DNA from: Pantanalinema sp. GBBB05
Lineage (GTDB): Bacteria; Cyanobacteriota; Cyanobacteriia; Leptolyngbyales; Leptolyngbyaceae
NCBI GenBank assembly: GCA_016743235.1
Contig: VRZD01000001.1
Location: 1-64,000 of the forward strand
Length of the DNA: 64,000 nucleotides
Reading direction: 5' to 3'
Part shown: one piece after another, positions 16,835 through 26,200 of the stretch
Numbering within the stretch: the first letter of the stretch is position 1
How the letters are laid out: each line of letters starts with the position of its first letter
Position numbers and translations under genes: made by a program
The notes under the pieces: generated by a model
Told to the model about the DNA's origin: nothing
The model's database searches: none
Seen by the model: the letters and a program-made list of their open reading frames with translations, nothing else

Positions 16835-18361
16835 CTACGGCAGCTCGAACTGAGGCGGAAAATTGCTCTGCCACCATAAGTTAGGTTTTGCGGCGATCGG
16901 AAAAGCGCCTAGATCAAATCTGGCTGTATGCTCTTGAGGACTATCAGCAGCACTGCCTGAGAAGCCTGGCTGCAAATAAAAATTGCCAGTCTTGGGATCG
17001 ATAAATTTTGGCTTGTCGGTGATCACTGCTGCACCAAGGATTTGACGAACATTTGCGTAATCGTTAGGGGGCCAACCAACCCGGATGGGATAGGTAAAAG
17101 TTTGGGAAGTAAAACTCAAGTTGTGGAGAATAGCAATCTGTTTTTGTTGCAAGACTGACTCAATCGCCGAATTGTCTGTCAAATAGCGATCGCTATAGCC
17201 AATTTGAAATGCTTGATTATCACTAAAAATATTATTTTTGATCTCAATCTTTTGCAGATTTGAGGTGTATAAAAATAGTCCTCCTGTCACCCAATAAAAG
17301 GTTTCTCCGGGATTAGGCTTGCCATAACCATTGTGATGCACCGTATTGTTATAAACCTGGATCTGCTCTCTAGCGCCATCACCTCCCCACCGGGAGAAGA
17401 AGATGCCAGTTCCTAGGTTGTTATAGATGAGGTTGTGATGAATCTGAATGTTTTTTGCCAGTTGACCATTTTCTACAGATATTGCCAATCCTACCCCTCG
17501 GCAATCATGCACAACATTATCGTGAAAATCAATATCCTCAATGGTCTTCCCCCAAGTATCAACATATAATCCTTGCCGATCTAAATCATGAATATAGTTA
17601 TGATGCACCTGACCACGACGGCTACTCCCTTTGATATCAATGCCCTCTTTATCACTGTGATGAATAGAGTTATAAGCCACTTCAAAATTTTCTATATCAC
17701 TGACAGTGAGCGCTTCATGTGGAGTTTCCCATTCCCGGGAGAATCCCGGAAAAACCATATCATGGCTATTCGCGTTGACGATCGTATTGCCGATGATTTT
17801 GAAGCGTTGGCAGTTGTTTCGATGCTCAACCTGGCACCAAACTGCAATTCCCGATGAAAGCGTTGTATCTATCGTGTTGTTATACAGCTCAATGTCGTGG
17901 CTATCTCGAATCGTAAATCCAGCATTATGGGAATTACGTAATTGCAAATTTCTGACTCGGATATAGCCTAATCCCTCAATTTGAAATGCCCCTTGATCAT
18001 GCGCGAACGGTGGGTTGCCGCTGGGTGGAGCAACTTTAATTTGGTTGGCATCGATCGTCGCCTGCTCGCCCGGATAGCTGGTATAAGTAATCCAAGCGGT
18101 GGCTGTGCCGGAGCGGTGGGGACGAATTTGTTGAGTCACTTCATAAGTACCACCCCGGAGATAAACAGTTTCTCCCGGCTTTAACATGGTGGCAGCATGA
18201 TGAATCGAAGCCCAGGGCTGCTCGATGGTTCCAGGGTTCGTATCATTGCCATTAGGAGCAATATAAAAGCTACGGATAGTTGGCTGACTACGAATTGGCA
18301 ACCAAACAGCTAGGGCTAGAACGATCGCAAAAAGTAGAACTGAAACCTGACGTAGGTTCAT
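16835..18361 (-). CDS. Secreted right-handed beta-helix repeat protein
   Basis: 508 residues from the ATG at 18361 (MNLRQVSVLLFAIVLALAVW, a signal peptide). A DUF1565-type opening follows (FYIAPNGNDTNPGTIEQPWA, then GETVYLRGGTYEV), then parallel beta-helix rungs with Asn/His ladders (VRNLQLRNSHNAG, IELYNNTIDTT, YNSIHHSDKEGIDIKGSSR, IHHNLIYNNLGTGIFF). The fold is shared with pectate lyases and other surface polysaccharide enzymes, but no catalytic set is obvious. A TTG start at 18403 would overlap the pentapeptide gene by 4 bases. It is the last gene of a three-gene minus-strand run with the pentapeptide and histidine kinase genes. Confidence 0.85.
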   Translation of the reverse strand: MNLRQVSVLLFAIVLALAVWLPIRSQPTIRSFYIAPNGNDTNPGTIEQPWASIHHAATMLKPGETVYLRGGTYEVTQQIRPHRSGTATAWITYTSYPGEQATIDANQIKVAPPSGNPPFAHDQGAFQIEGLGYIRVRNLQLRNSHNAGFTIRDSHDIELYNNTIDTTLSSGIAVWCQVEHRNNCQRFKIIGNTIVNANSHDMVFPGFSREWETPHEALTVSDIENFEVAYNSIHHSDKEGIDIKGSSRRGQVHHNYIHDLDRQGLYVDTWGKTIEDIDFHDNVVHDCRGVGLAISVENGQLAKNIQIHHNLIYNNLGTGIFFSRWGGDGAREQIQVYNNTVHHNGYGKPNPGETFYWVTGGLFLYTSNLQKIEIKNNIFSDNQAFQIGYSDRYLTDNSAIESVLQQKQIAILHNLSFTSQTFTYPIRVGWPPNDYANVRQILGAAVITDKPKFIDPKTGNFYLQPGFSGSAADSPQEHTARFDLGAFPIAAKPNLWWQSNFPPQFELP

Positions 18362-18399
18362 CGCTCTCTGCCCCTTTCTGAGTGACGTCTCGGTGTTGA

Positions 18400-18906
18400 T
18401 CAAGGCTCACCCGATATTATGGCATCCTCCAGATTGGCGTTTAGCAAATTCGTGCCGTGTAACTGAATCTGCCTGAGGTTAGCCCGCTTGAAATTGGTTG
18501 TATCCAGATCTGTAAACACTAACGTCGCCTGCTGCAAGCTGGCAGCTTCTAAGATCGCTCCAGTCAGAATAGCCCCACTCAGATTCGCATTTTGCAAATT
18601 GGCTCCAGTCAGATTAGCGCCCGATAGATTTGCTAGAGTCAAATCCGCATGCGACAAATTAGCTCCTGCTAAATTTGCCTGTTCCAAGTTCACTTCACTT
18701 AAATTACTGCTGGTGAGATTTGCGGCTGCCAGATTCGCTCGCTGAAGCCTAGCAGCAAACAGATTGACCGTTGATAATTCACAAGTTGGACAATATTTTG
18801 TCAGGCGTAACCAAACCGTACGGACGGATAGCAGTTGCACCGACCCGATCGCACATAGGCTAACTAAGCCAACGATCGCAGCCAGTTTCACCAGTTTTCG
18901 CTTCAT
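18400..18906 (-). CDS. Membrane-anchored pentapeptide repeat protein
   Basis: About 168 residues with an N-terminal hydrophobic helix (LVKLAAIVGLVSLCAIGSVQ, signal or anchor), a short CPTC motif, then about 20 consecutive A(N/D)LXX pentapeptides (ANLAAANLTSSNLSEVNLEQ, then ANLAGANLSHADLTLANLSG) that fold as a square beta-helix. Such proteins are abundant in cyanobacteria and mostly of unknown role. The ATG at 18906 has GGTGG upstream; an ATG at 18918 is also possible. It starts 24 bases after the histidine kinase stop and precedes the beta-helix gene by 38 bases. Confidence 0.85.
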   Translation of the reverse strand: MKRKLVKLAAIVGLVSLCAIGSVQLLSVRTVWLRLTKYCPTCELSTVNLFAARLQRANLAAANLTSSNLSEVNLEQANLAGANLSHADLTLANLSGANLTGANLQNANLSGAILTGAILEAASLQQATLVFTDLDTTNFKRANLRQIQLHGTNLLNANLEDAIISGEP

Positions 18907-18930
18907 ACTGCCACCCATTGTGCCGAGATT

Positions 18931-19743
18931 CTAGGCTGGGGCTACAGGCAAGGTGAAATAAAAGCAACTGCCCTGACCATGCGTAGACTCAAATCGAATC
19001 TCTCCCCCCTGATTTTCCACCAGCAGTTTACAGAGGGATAGCCCTAAGCCAGTACCTTCAATACTTTGACGATCGTGGTGTTTCACTCGATAAAAGCGTT
19101 CAAACAATCGCGCTTGATCAGCAACCGGAATGCCTAAGCCATGATCCTTCACCCAGACCTCAAGCCAACCTGGTTGAATCAGGGTTGCTCCCACCTCGAT
19201 CGAGCTACCGTTCGGAGAATATTTAATTGCATTGGACAGTAGATTAACCAGAACTTGAGAAACCTGCCAGCGATCGCCCCAAACTTGTGGCAGATCGGCA
19301 GTGAACTCATAGGTGATAGGGTAAGGCACAAAACTGGCAACAACTTCATGCACCAGATCGAGCACACTAAAGCCAGTCGCTTGGGTTTCCAGAGTGCCCG
19401 TTTCTAGATCTCGTAATGCCATCAGGTCAGTCAATAGATCTTGCAACCGCTTGATCTGATGCTGAATCACACTCAAGAATTCCTGCCGCTGGGTAGCATC
19501 CAACTCCGTTTCTGCTAACAATTGCACTGAGCCATTTAAGGAAGTCAGTGGTGTTGCCAACTGATGGGTCAGCAAATGCATCAGTTGGGTTTGCCGAGCA
19601 ATTTGTTCTCTCAGTCGTTGATTAGCCTGAAACGCAGCTTGAATTTGGTTAGCATCGCTTGAATCAACCAATAGAGTGCCTTCAACCTGACCAGGCGGCG
19701 GAGATGCTAACCCATCGTTAGAGGTAGAGAAGAAGTGGGACAT
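18931..19743 (-). CDS. Soluble sensor histidine kinase
   Basis: 270 residues with no membrane segment. A short helical N terminus (QIQAAFQANQRLREQIARQT) leads to the HisKA dimerisation helix with phospho-acceptor His60 in LLTHQLATPLTSLNG, then a HATPase domain with N box LLSNAIKYSPNG, G1 box KDHGLGIP, F box RLFERFYR and G2 box GTGLGLSLCKLL. The signal input is unknown; a cytosolic location suggests a protein or metabolite cue. No response regulator is adjacent. A triple HLR1 motif sits 90-117 bases upstream of the ATG, pointing to control by RpaB. First gene of a likely operon with the pentapeptide and beta-helix genes. Confidence 0.9.
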   Translation of the reverse strand: MSHFFSTSNDGLASPPPGQVEGTLLVDSSDANQIQAAFQANQRLREQIARQTQLMHLLTHQLATPLTSLNGSVQLLAETELDATQRQEFLSVIQHQIKRLQDLLTDLMALRDLETGTLETQATGFSVLDLVHEVVASFVPYPITYEFTADLPQVWGDRWQVSQVLVNLLSNAIKYSPNGSSIEVGATLIQPGWLEVWVKDHGLGIPVADQARLFERFYRVKHHDRQSIEGTGLGLSLCKLLVENQGGEIRFESTHGQGSCFYFTLPVAPA

Positions 19744-20104
19744 TCAGGTTAAGCACTACTAGACAGCAAATAAGGACAGCCGTGACGATCGCTCACATCA
19801 AACTCCTGCTTCGGACTTAATCTATCAGAATAGTTACATATATTTACATTATTTTACAAAATTCCTGAACTTGCCACTCTTACGATCGCAGGAGAATGCT
19901 TCGAGTCTAGCGCCTGATTGCCTGAAGCAGATATGAAGAGTCCTAACAGGGTATCTGAGGGAATCTGAAAAAATGCTTAAATAAACCCGGAAAAGAGATT
20001 TGCGGCTGGCTATCAATCATAAAGACAGTCATCCCTAACCGCGACTAGCCCCCGCGCGCCTGCTTGCAAAAATCGCGAATCCAGTTTGATAGATATCTAA
20101 AGAT
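19744..20104. other. Divergent promoter region, histidine kinase / ppx
   Basis: 361 bases between divergent genes. It holds the triple HLR1 repeat (19833-19860) described separately and an AT-rich core around it. No gene is seen. Confidence 0.7.
19833..19860 (+). promoter_or_regulatory. Triple HLR1 (RpaB-binding) motif
   Basis: Three octamers GTTACATA, TTTACATT and TTTACAAA follow each other with 2-base gaps (TA, AT), an exact 10-base period. All three fit the HLR1 consensus (G/T)TTACA(T/A)(T/A) for the response regulator RpaB, which needs only two. RpaB represses or activates light-stress genes depending on position. The motif is about 90 bases upstream of the histidine kinase ATG and 245 bases upstream of ppx. 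Confidence 0.7.
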
Positions 20105-21715
20105 ATGGCTGTGGAGCACGATAGAATTCTGGCTGCAATTGATGTTGGTACCAACTCCATTCACATGGTGGTGGTGCGAGTTCAGCCATTCCTCCCAACG
20201 TTTTCAATTATTGCCAGGGAAAAGGCAACAGTCCGCTTGGGCGATCGCTGTAAGGAGACGGGTAACTTAACCGAAGCGGCAATGCAACGGGCGATCGATG
20301 CCCTCAAACGCTGTCAGGAAATTGCCAAAAGCCTCAGTGCTGAGCAAATTATTGCAGTGGCAACAAGTGCAGTGCGGGAAGCACCCAATGGGCGAGATTT
20401 TATTCAACGCGTCGAAACTGATTTAGGACTGTGGATTAATCTGATCTCTGGGGCAGAGGAAGCCCGCCGGATTTACCTGGGTGTGTTGTCAGGTATGGAG
20501 TTTGACCTCCAGCCCCATGTTTTGATTGATATTGGGGGTGGGTCAACAGAACTCGTCCTCGGTGATGGTCAGGATCCCCGCTCCCTCAGTAGTACCAAAA
20601 TTGGCGCCGTCCGGCTGACCGCAGAATACATCACGACGGATCCCATCAGCGACGCAGAATTTCAATTCCTGCAAGCCTATATCCGAGGCATGTTAGAACG
20701 ACCGATCGATGAGCTGCGAGCCCATCTGCGACCCGGCGAACACCCTCGGATGGTCGGCACATCAGGGACGATCGAAGCTCTAGCAACCATCCATGCCCGT
20801 GAGCATCTAGGCACAGTGCCTACTCCCTTAAATGGTTACAGCTTTCAGCTCAAAGATCTACGGGACATTGTTTATCGCTTACGGCGGCTCAATTGTGCAG
20901 CCCGGGCTCAAATTGCTGGGATCAATGATCGCCGTGCCGAAATCATTCTGGCGGGAGCAATGATCCTGCTCGAAGCCATGAGCTTGTTGGACATTGATAC
21001 GATTACGATTTGTGAGCGATCGCTGCGAGAAGGGTTGGTCGTCGATTGGATGCTGACCCACGGGTTAATCGAAGACCGGCTGCGCTACCAAAGCTCAGTC
21101 CGCCAGCGCAGTGTTCTAAAAATAGCCAGAAAGTACTGTGTCAATTTGCCTTACAGTGAACGGGTAGCAGAATTTGCCCTGAAGTTATTTGACCAAACCA
21201 AAGGGCTTTTGCATAGTTGGGGTGATGATGAGCGGGAACTGCTATGGGCAGCCGCCATTCTGCATAACTGTGGGCATTTCATTAGCCACTCCGCCCACCA
21301 CAAGCATTCTTATTACCTGATTCGGAATGGCGAATTGCTAGGCTATACCGAAATTGAGATTGAAACGATCGCCAATCTTGCCCGCTACCACCGTAAGAGC
21401 AATCCGAAAAAGAAGCATGAGAGCTACCGCAACCTGACCAGCAAGAAATATCGTCGGGTGGTGGAACAGCTGAGTGCCTTATTACGGTTAGCCGTCGCCC
21501 TCGACCGCCGTCAGATCGGCGCGATTCGGGATATCACCTGCCAACTCAGCCCCGATCGCCAGGAGCTAAAGCTGCGGCTACAAGCCACTCAAACCGGCGA
21601 CGATTGTGCCCTAGAACTTTGGAGTTTGGATTCCAAAAAAATGAGCTTTGAAGCCGAATTTGGCTTAAAGTTGATCCCTATTCTAGAAGCGGCAACGATC
21701 GCCACAAGAGGATAA
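20105..21715 (+). CDS. ppx: Exopolyphosphatase, Ppx/GppA family
   Basis: 536 residues. Residues 1-310 are the two ASKHA (actin-like) lobes: phosphate-binding AAIDVGTNSIHMVVVR, AVATSAVREAPNG, ISGAEEARRIYLG and LIDIGGGSTELVLGD. Residues 320-520 hold the HD-like C-terminal domain (LLWAAAILHNCGHFISHSAH). The enzyme removes terminal phosphates from polyphosphate, and related forms cleave pppGpp. A PPK2 kinase lies 19 kb away, not in an operon. The start ATG gives the usual N terminus. A bidirectional hairpin follows. Confidence 0.93.
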   Translation: MAVEHDRILAAIDVGTNSIHMVVVRVQPFLPTFSIIAREKATVRLGDRCKETGNLTEAAMQRAIDALKRCQEIAKSLSAEQIIAVATSAVREAPNGRDFIQRVETDLGLWINLISGAEEARRIYLGVLSGMEFDLQPHVLIDIGGGSTELVLGDGQDPRSLSSTKIGAVRLTAEYITTDPISDAEFQFLQAYIRGMLERPIDELRAHLRPGEHPRMVGTSGTIEALATIHAREHLGTVPTPLNGYSFQLKDLRDIVYRLRRLNCAARAQIAGINDRRAEIILAGAMILLEAMSLLDIDTITICERSLREGLVVDWMLTHGLIEDRLRYQSSVRQRSVLKIARKYCVNLPYSERVAEFALKLFDQTKGLLHSWGDDERELLWAAAILHNCGHFISHSAHHKHSYYLIRNGELLGYTEIEIETIANLARYHRKSNPKKKHESYRNLTSKKYRRVVEQLSALLRLAVALDRRQIGAIRDITCQLSPDRQELKLRLQATQTGDDCALELWSLDSKKMSFEAEFGLKLIPILEAATIATRG

Positions 21716-21750
21716 AGCAGGAGTCAACCAGGGCGGTTGAAAGATAGAGA

Positions 21751-21776
21751 AGAGCAGGGAAGTATCACCTTGCTCT
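21751..21776. terminator. Bidirectional hairpin between ppx and Crp/Fnr gene
   Basis: AGAGCAGGG (21751-21759) pairs with CCTTGCTCT (21768-21776), nine pairs with one G-T, around an 8-base loop. It lies in the 75-base gap between two convergent genes and could stop transcription from both sides, though there is no T tract. Confidence 0.5.
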
Positions 21777-21790
21777 AGGGCTCTAGCTGA

Positions 21791-22492
21791 TTAGAGCATC
21801 AGCTTTTCCAGGGCATGAACGTCAGGAATACAAAGGATATCGCGATCGCGCACAATTAAGCCTTTCTTCTCCAACTTGCTTAGGACGCGAGTCACTGTTT
21901 CCCGTGCCAGCCCACTGAGACTACTCAATTCCCGATGGGGTAGATTGGGGATTTCAGTTCCCTTTTGACTAGTTTTTCCTTGACCATCCGCCAGAAACAA
22001 TATGATATCTGCTACGCGGGAAACGCTGTCGGACTCGCGGAGGCGGAGGCGGCGGTTAACCTGGCGGAGGCGGCGGGCCATTAGTTTTGCCAGTCGGATG
22101 CCGGATTGTGGCTCAGTGTTTAGCAGCCGCACAAAGTCTTGCGCTGGCATATTGCCGATCACTGTTGGCGCTAAGGTAATGACATCCGTTGAGCGGGGCA
22201 CTTCATCCAGGGGTGCCATTTCGCCGAATAGCTCCCCTTTTCCTAGAATGTTTAGGGTAACTTCCTTGCCATCCAGGTTATAGGTACGGATTTTGACCCA
22301 ACCGCTAAGAATAAAATATACCGAACTGCCCCAGTCGTTTTCTAGGAGGATAACTTGATTGGCTGGGTGGCTACGAGCAACGACATGTGCCGTGGCTTTT
22401 TCAACAGCCGCTTCTGGCAGCCCTTCAAAGAAAGGGGCAGAGCGAATTGATACACTGGGTGGGATGTCTCGAGAGCTGTACCGATCTTCCAT
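21791..22492 (-). CDS. Crp/Fnr family transcriptional regulator
   Basis: 233 residues: cyclic-nucleotide-binding domain (about 20-140), dimer helix (IRLAKLMARRLRQVNRRLR) and a C-terminal winged helix (about 160-225, with LSSLSGLARETVTRVLSKLE as recognition region). The phosphate-binding cassette reads GEMAPLDEVPRST with the Glu and Arg-Ser that bind cAMP, so cAMP binding is possible. No Fnr-type Cys cluster is present, so it is not an oxygen sensor of that kind. NtcA also belongs to this family, but its conserved DNA-recognition region differs. It stands alone behind 794 bases of non-coding DNA. Confidence 0.9.
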   Translation of the reverse strand: MEDRYSSRDIPPSVSIRSAPFFEGLPEAAVEKATAHVVARSHPANQVILLENDWGSSVYFILSGWVKIRTYNLDGKEVTLNILGKGELFGEMAPLDEVPRSTDVITLAPTVIGNMPAQDFVRLLNTEPQSGIRLAKLMARRLRQVNRRLRLRESDSVSRVADIILFLADGQGKTSQKGTEIPNLPHRELSSLSGLARETVTRVLSKLEKKGLIVRDRDILCIPDVHALEKLML

Positions 22493-23286
22493 CGGATAGT
22501 TGCGTGATAAATCTTGAGGTCAGACTAAATAATAGAGGATTGGCTTAAAACGGTGGATGAAGCTCAAGGTTTTATTGGTAATCGCTGAACTCCCACCACA
22601 GGACTTGGAAAAACCAGCACTAGGTTGGATGTCAGCGGCATACCTCTTTTGCATAGCTAACCATAGCATAGCCCTGAACAAATTCAGCATTGACTCTGTA
22701 AGAATTGCGATCGCAGTTTTCAGTAAACGTACTCGCTCCCCGCAATCGCCCCTAAAGTGATCCGCACAGAGGCACAATTAATAAAAATCGTAACTTTTTA
22801 ACCAGCCGTTTTCTAATAGTGGGTTTGGCGATCGTGAGTAGTTTCTAACCGCAATTCCTAGCCAGAAAAGTGTGATCAGGTGTGCCGTTTTGGCGTTCCT
22901 GACGTACACTTTTGGCAACAAGCTATCTGTTTTAGCAGGTTACTGGTTATGGCGATGGATCAAAGCGTGAACTTTGGTCGATCGTGCGGCAAAACCGGGT
23001 TATGAGGGGAAGAATATAATTGGGATACTTGCCCAAACTTTGTTCCTTACCGTCACTTGTTCTCAACTCGCTTTTACGTTCAGTCCAGCGTTAGTCAGAT
23101 TATCTGGTTTAGCGACTTCAAGCTAGGTTGGTCAGCTTTTTAGATCGCGCTTTCAGCCTGAGATTGCCCCAGATAAAGCTGGCTTCGACATCAAAACCGC
23201 GCTTCTGTCTGCTCAAAAGCTTGAGCTAGAGGGATGGCAGTGATACCTTAACCCTCCTCCGCTAAGTACTAGTCAAGGGTTCCATT
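22493..23286. other. Long non-coding region with stem-loops
   Basis: 794 bases without a convincing gene between divergent genes. Short ORFs at 22520-22777 (minus) and 22557-22760 (plus) overlap each other and lack support. Two structures are visible: a long interrupted stem-loop at 22861-22916 and an 8-base-pair hairpin at 22958-22979 (GATCAAAG with CTTTGGTC). The size and these structures make a small RNA or long leader possible. Confidence 0.6.
22861..22916. repeat. Long interrupted inverted repeat
   Basis: The 5' arm has GCC, AAAAGTGT (22866-22873), TCAGG and GCC; the 3' arm has GGC, CCTGA, ACACTTTT (22906-22913) and GGC. They pair in order with small internal loops and a GTTTT tip, about 19 base pairs in all. 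It is not next to a gene end, so it is not an ordinary terminator. Confidence 0.6.
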
Positions 23287-26200
23287 GTGACTTCTCAGAA
23301 GGATCAGATCCAATCATTAATTGCTGAAATTGATACGGTTCTCCAAAAAACCTCTCCCCGTTTACCCTGGGTGATGTCTGGAGAAGCGACTCAGCAGCGT
23401 CAGGTGTTAGAGCGGGTTCGAAATTATTTGGTTGCCTTCCAGACCCATCAACCAACGGAAGGAGCTGTTGGATCAGCTGATGCCCGTCCCGATCTGCTAG
23501 CACATGATATTTACTATCGAGCACAATCTGCTACTCCGCTAGAAGCAACCGTCGGATCTGAGCAACCCGAGGAACTAACCCCTCAGCAAATGTTGCAAGC
23601 TGTGATGCAAGAGATGAGCTATCTCCGTACCAGCTTGATGCAACCGCTCCGCCATGATCTGGATGTGCTCCGGCAGCAACGGGAAGCCTTGACGCAGGAA
23701 ATCCAGCAGTTAGAAGCTCAGCGCCGCAACTATGAATTAAGTCAAAGCCCGGTGAACCAGCAACAACTGGTTGGGGATTTCTTACAAATATTAATGGGAC
23801 GATTGCAGGAAAGCTTGGCTCAACAGGTGGCACAAACCCTGGAGCACCTGCAGCATCAAGCCTTGCCCGCTACCAGCAGTCCAATGCTAGCCGGGATGCC
23901 CGAGCCAGCAACTACTTTAACACCTCAGTTAGAACAGCTCCAAGCTCTGCAAGCTCGATCGGATCAACTTCTGGTTGGGTTGGACTCCTCCTTACGAGTT
24001 GTCTTTGAGTCCTTACAACAAAGTATTCAAGCCTATCAAGAATCCCTAACACAAGGAGTCGATCGACTGCATACTCTGGGGCAGCAGGGTGAGGTGATGG
24101 TCAACGCATTGCTGAATCATTTGGCACAGCGCTTGGGGCAAGAAGCATCCTCTTATTTACAATCCTCAGCTCAACAGTTTGCAGGTCTAGAAACGGGTCA
24201 AGCCTCGATCGATTCATTACTGGCATTTCCGGAAGCAGCCTCCAAAGTCACTGCTCCCCGGTCCGACAGCAGCGCTCCTCCGTTTCCCTATCCAGGCATT
24301 GAACTCCCCCCACCAGCGGAGTCGCCTACCGCACCCACACCGGTGGATACCGCGATCGAATCCTGGTTGCAGTCCGTCAGTACGGTGAATCAACCGGACA
24401 CCCTGGAGTTAGGCGACAGTGGTTTAGCCGCCTTAGATTTAAGCCAATTGGAATTGGGGCAGGTAGACGCCAATAATCTTGAGGCGTTCCTCAGTCTCGA
24501 TCTCAATCTGACTGATCCGAATGCCTCAGTAGAACCAGAACTATTTTCAGCAGATACGTTAGCCAATCTTTCCGAATCGCCCAGTTCACTAGAAGGCAGT
24601 ACCGACCAATTACCTGAACTAGGGGGGGTAACCGAAGAGGATACAGAAGACATTGACGCAGCCTTAAAGTTACTGGAACAGTTGAGCCAGGAATTACAAG
24701 ACCAGACACAAGCAGTCACGATCGCCGATGCGGAGGCAACCCTCGATCGCATCATTGCCCCATCCCCAGTCTCGCCAGCGGCTACTGAGCCGCCACCCAA
24801 TATTTCTGAGGATGCTAGAGATGAACTAGATGAGTTTTATGAAAGCTTTTTTGGTGCGGAGTCATTCGGCTCACCGCCGCCGGAACCGGAACCACCAGTC
24901 ACGGAACCAGCCGCGATCGGCGATCAGGATTGGGATCTGGAGGCAGGTAACATCGGGGCAACTAATTTTGAGCTGGAGCTTCCTGAATTTGGGACAGCCG
25001 ATGAAACATTGGCTCTAACAGAGTTGGAAGCAGATACCTCGCTAGGGTTCGGTGAGGGCTTGTCAGAGCTAGCGGTGTCTCCGGAGCCAGAGGCATCTCT
25101 AGAAGACATGTTGTTTGGACCAGTAGCAGAGGAGGCAAGTGCGATCGATCTGCCTGCTCTGGATAATGCAACAGACCTCCCTCTGCCTGAATCGAGCTTA
25201 GTCGATACCACTAGTCCTGAGCCAACATCAGAAACCTGGTTACCTGAACCCAACTTTTTAGATAGCTTTTTCGATGAGCAAGACGCGATCTCCCGTTCTG
25301 AGTCGGTAGCAGCTCTGGAGGTTGATCTAGAGCCTCCCGACCTCGCCACCTTTGAAGGAGAGTCAGCCATTCCCGAGCAAATTGGCTCACTAACTGAGCT
25401 AGCAGCTCTATTTCCAGAGCCCCCTCAACCCGTTGCTCCTGAAGCCCCTCCAGAAAAGTCGTCTGGCGATCGCGTCCCAACGGCACCGGACTTATCAGCT
25501 CGCCCTGCGTTGGATCTAGAGATTAGTATTTCGGCTGACCAGGGATTGGTCGCCTCCGAATCTCAGAGCGGCACTAATACGATCCCCGGCTCAGATGATC
25601 TCTATATTCTGGCAGCTCCTGAAGAAGATTTACTACCCACCAATCTGCTAGACGATGAACTTGACTTTAACCTGGATCTAGATGAAGCACTTTTGAGCCG
25701 TCTGAGTGCAGATCTGTCCAATTTAGAAGCGATGGCAGACCAAGCCACGCAGATGTTAGGCAGTCAGGAAGACTTCAACCTCACCTTAGATGACTGGACC
25801 ACAGAGGCTCCGTCATCCCCTGCCCCCGAGGAAACATCTAGAGAAGCAAGCTGGCAAGAGGTTTCATTAGCAGAATTTGCGGCTACCGTACCAGAAGCAG
25901 AACCAGAACTAGAACCAGAGCCGCTCTCCTATGCAGAACTGTCCTTAGAGGAGTTTGCTACAGCCCTGCCTGAAGTGCCTTTGTCAGCAGGCGAAGCACC
26001 TCTAGAAGCGCTCGACACTGGACTCGCTGAACCAGAACTATCACTGGAGGAATTCGCCACAGATCTGTCTGAGGTGACTGCGCCCACCAGTCAACCAGCC
26101 CCAACCGAATTGGCGACCGTGCTAGACCCATCATCCAGTGAGGAGGATGAGCAGGGGGCATCCTTAGAGGAATTTGCCTCTGCCATTCCAGAAGGGGCGA

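Noticed and set aside
22520-22777. Opposing short ORFs upstream of the Crp/Fnr gene
   Set aside because: They occupy opposite strands of the same bases, with odd composition and no ribosome binding site.
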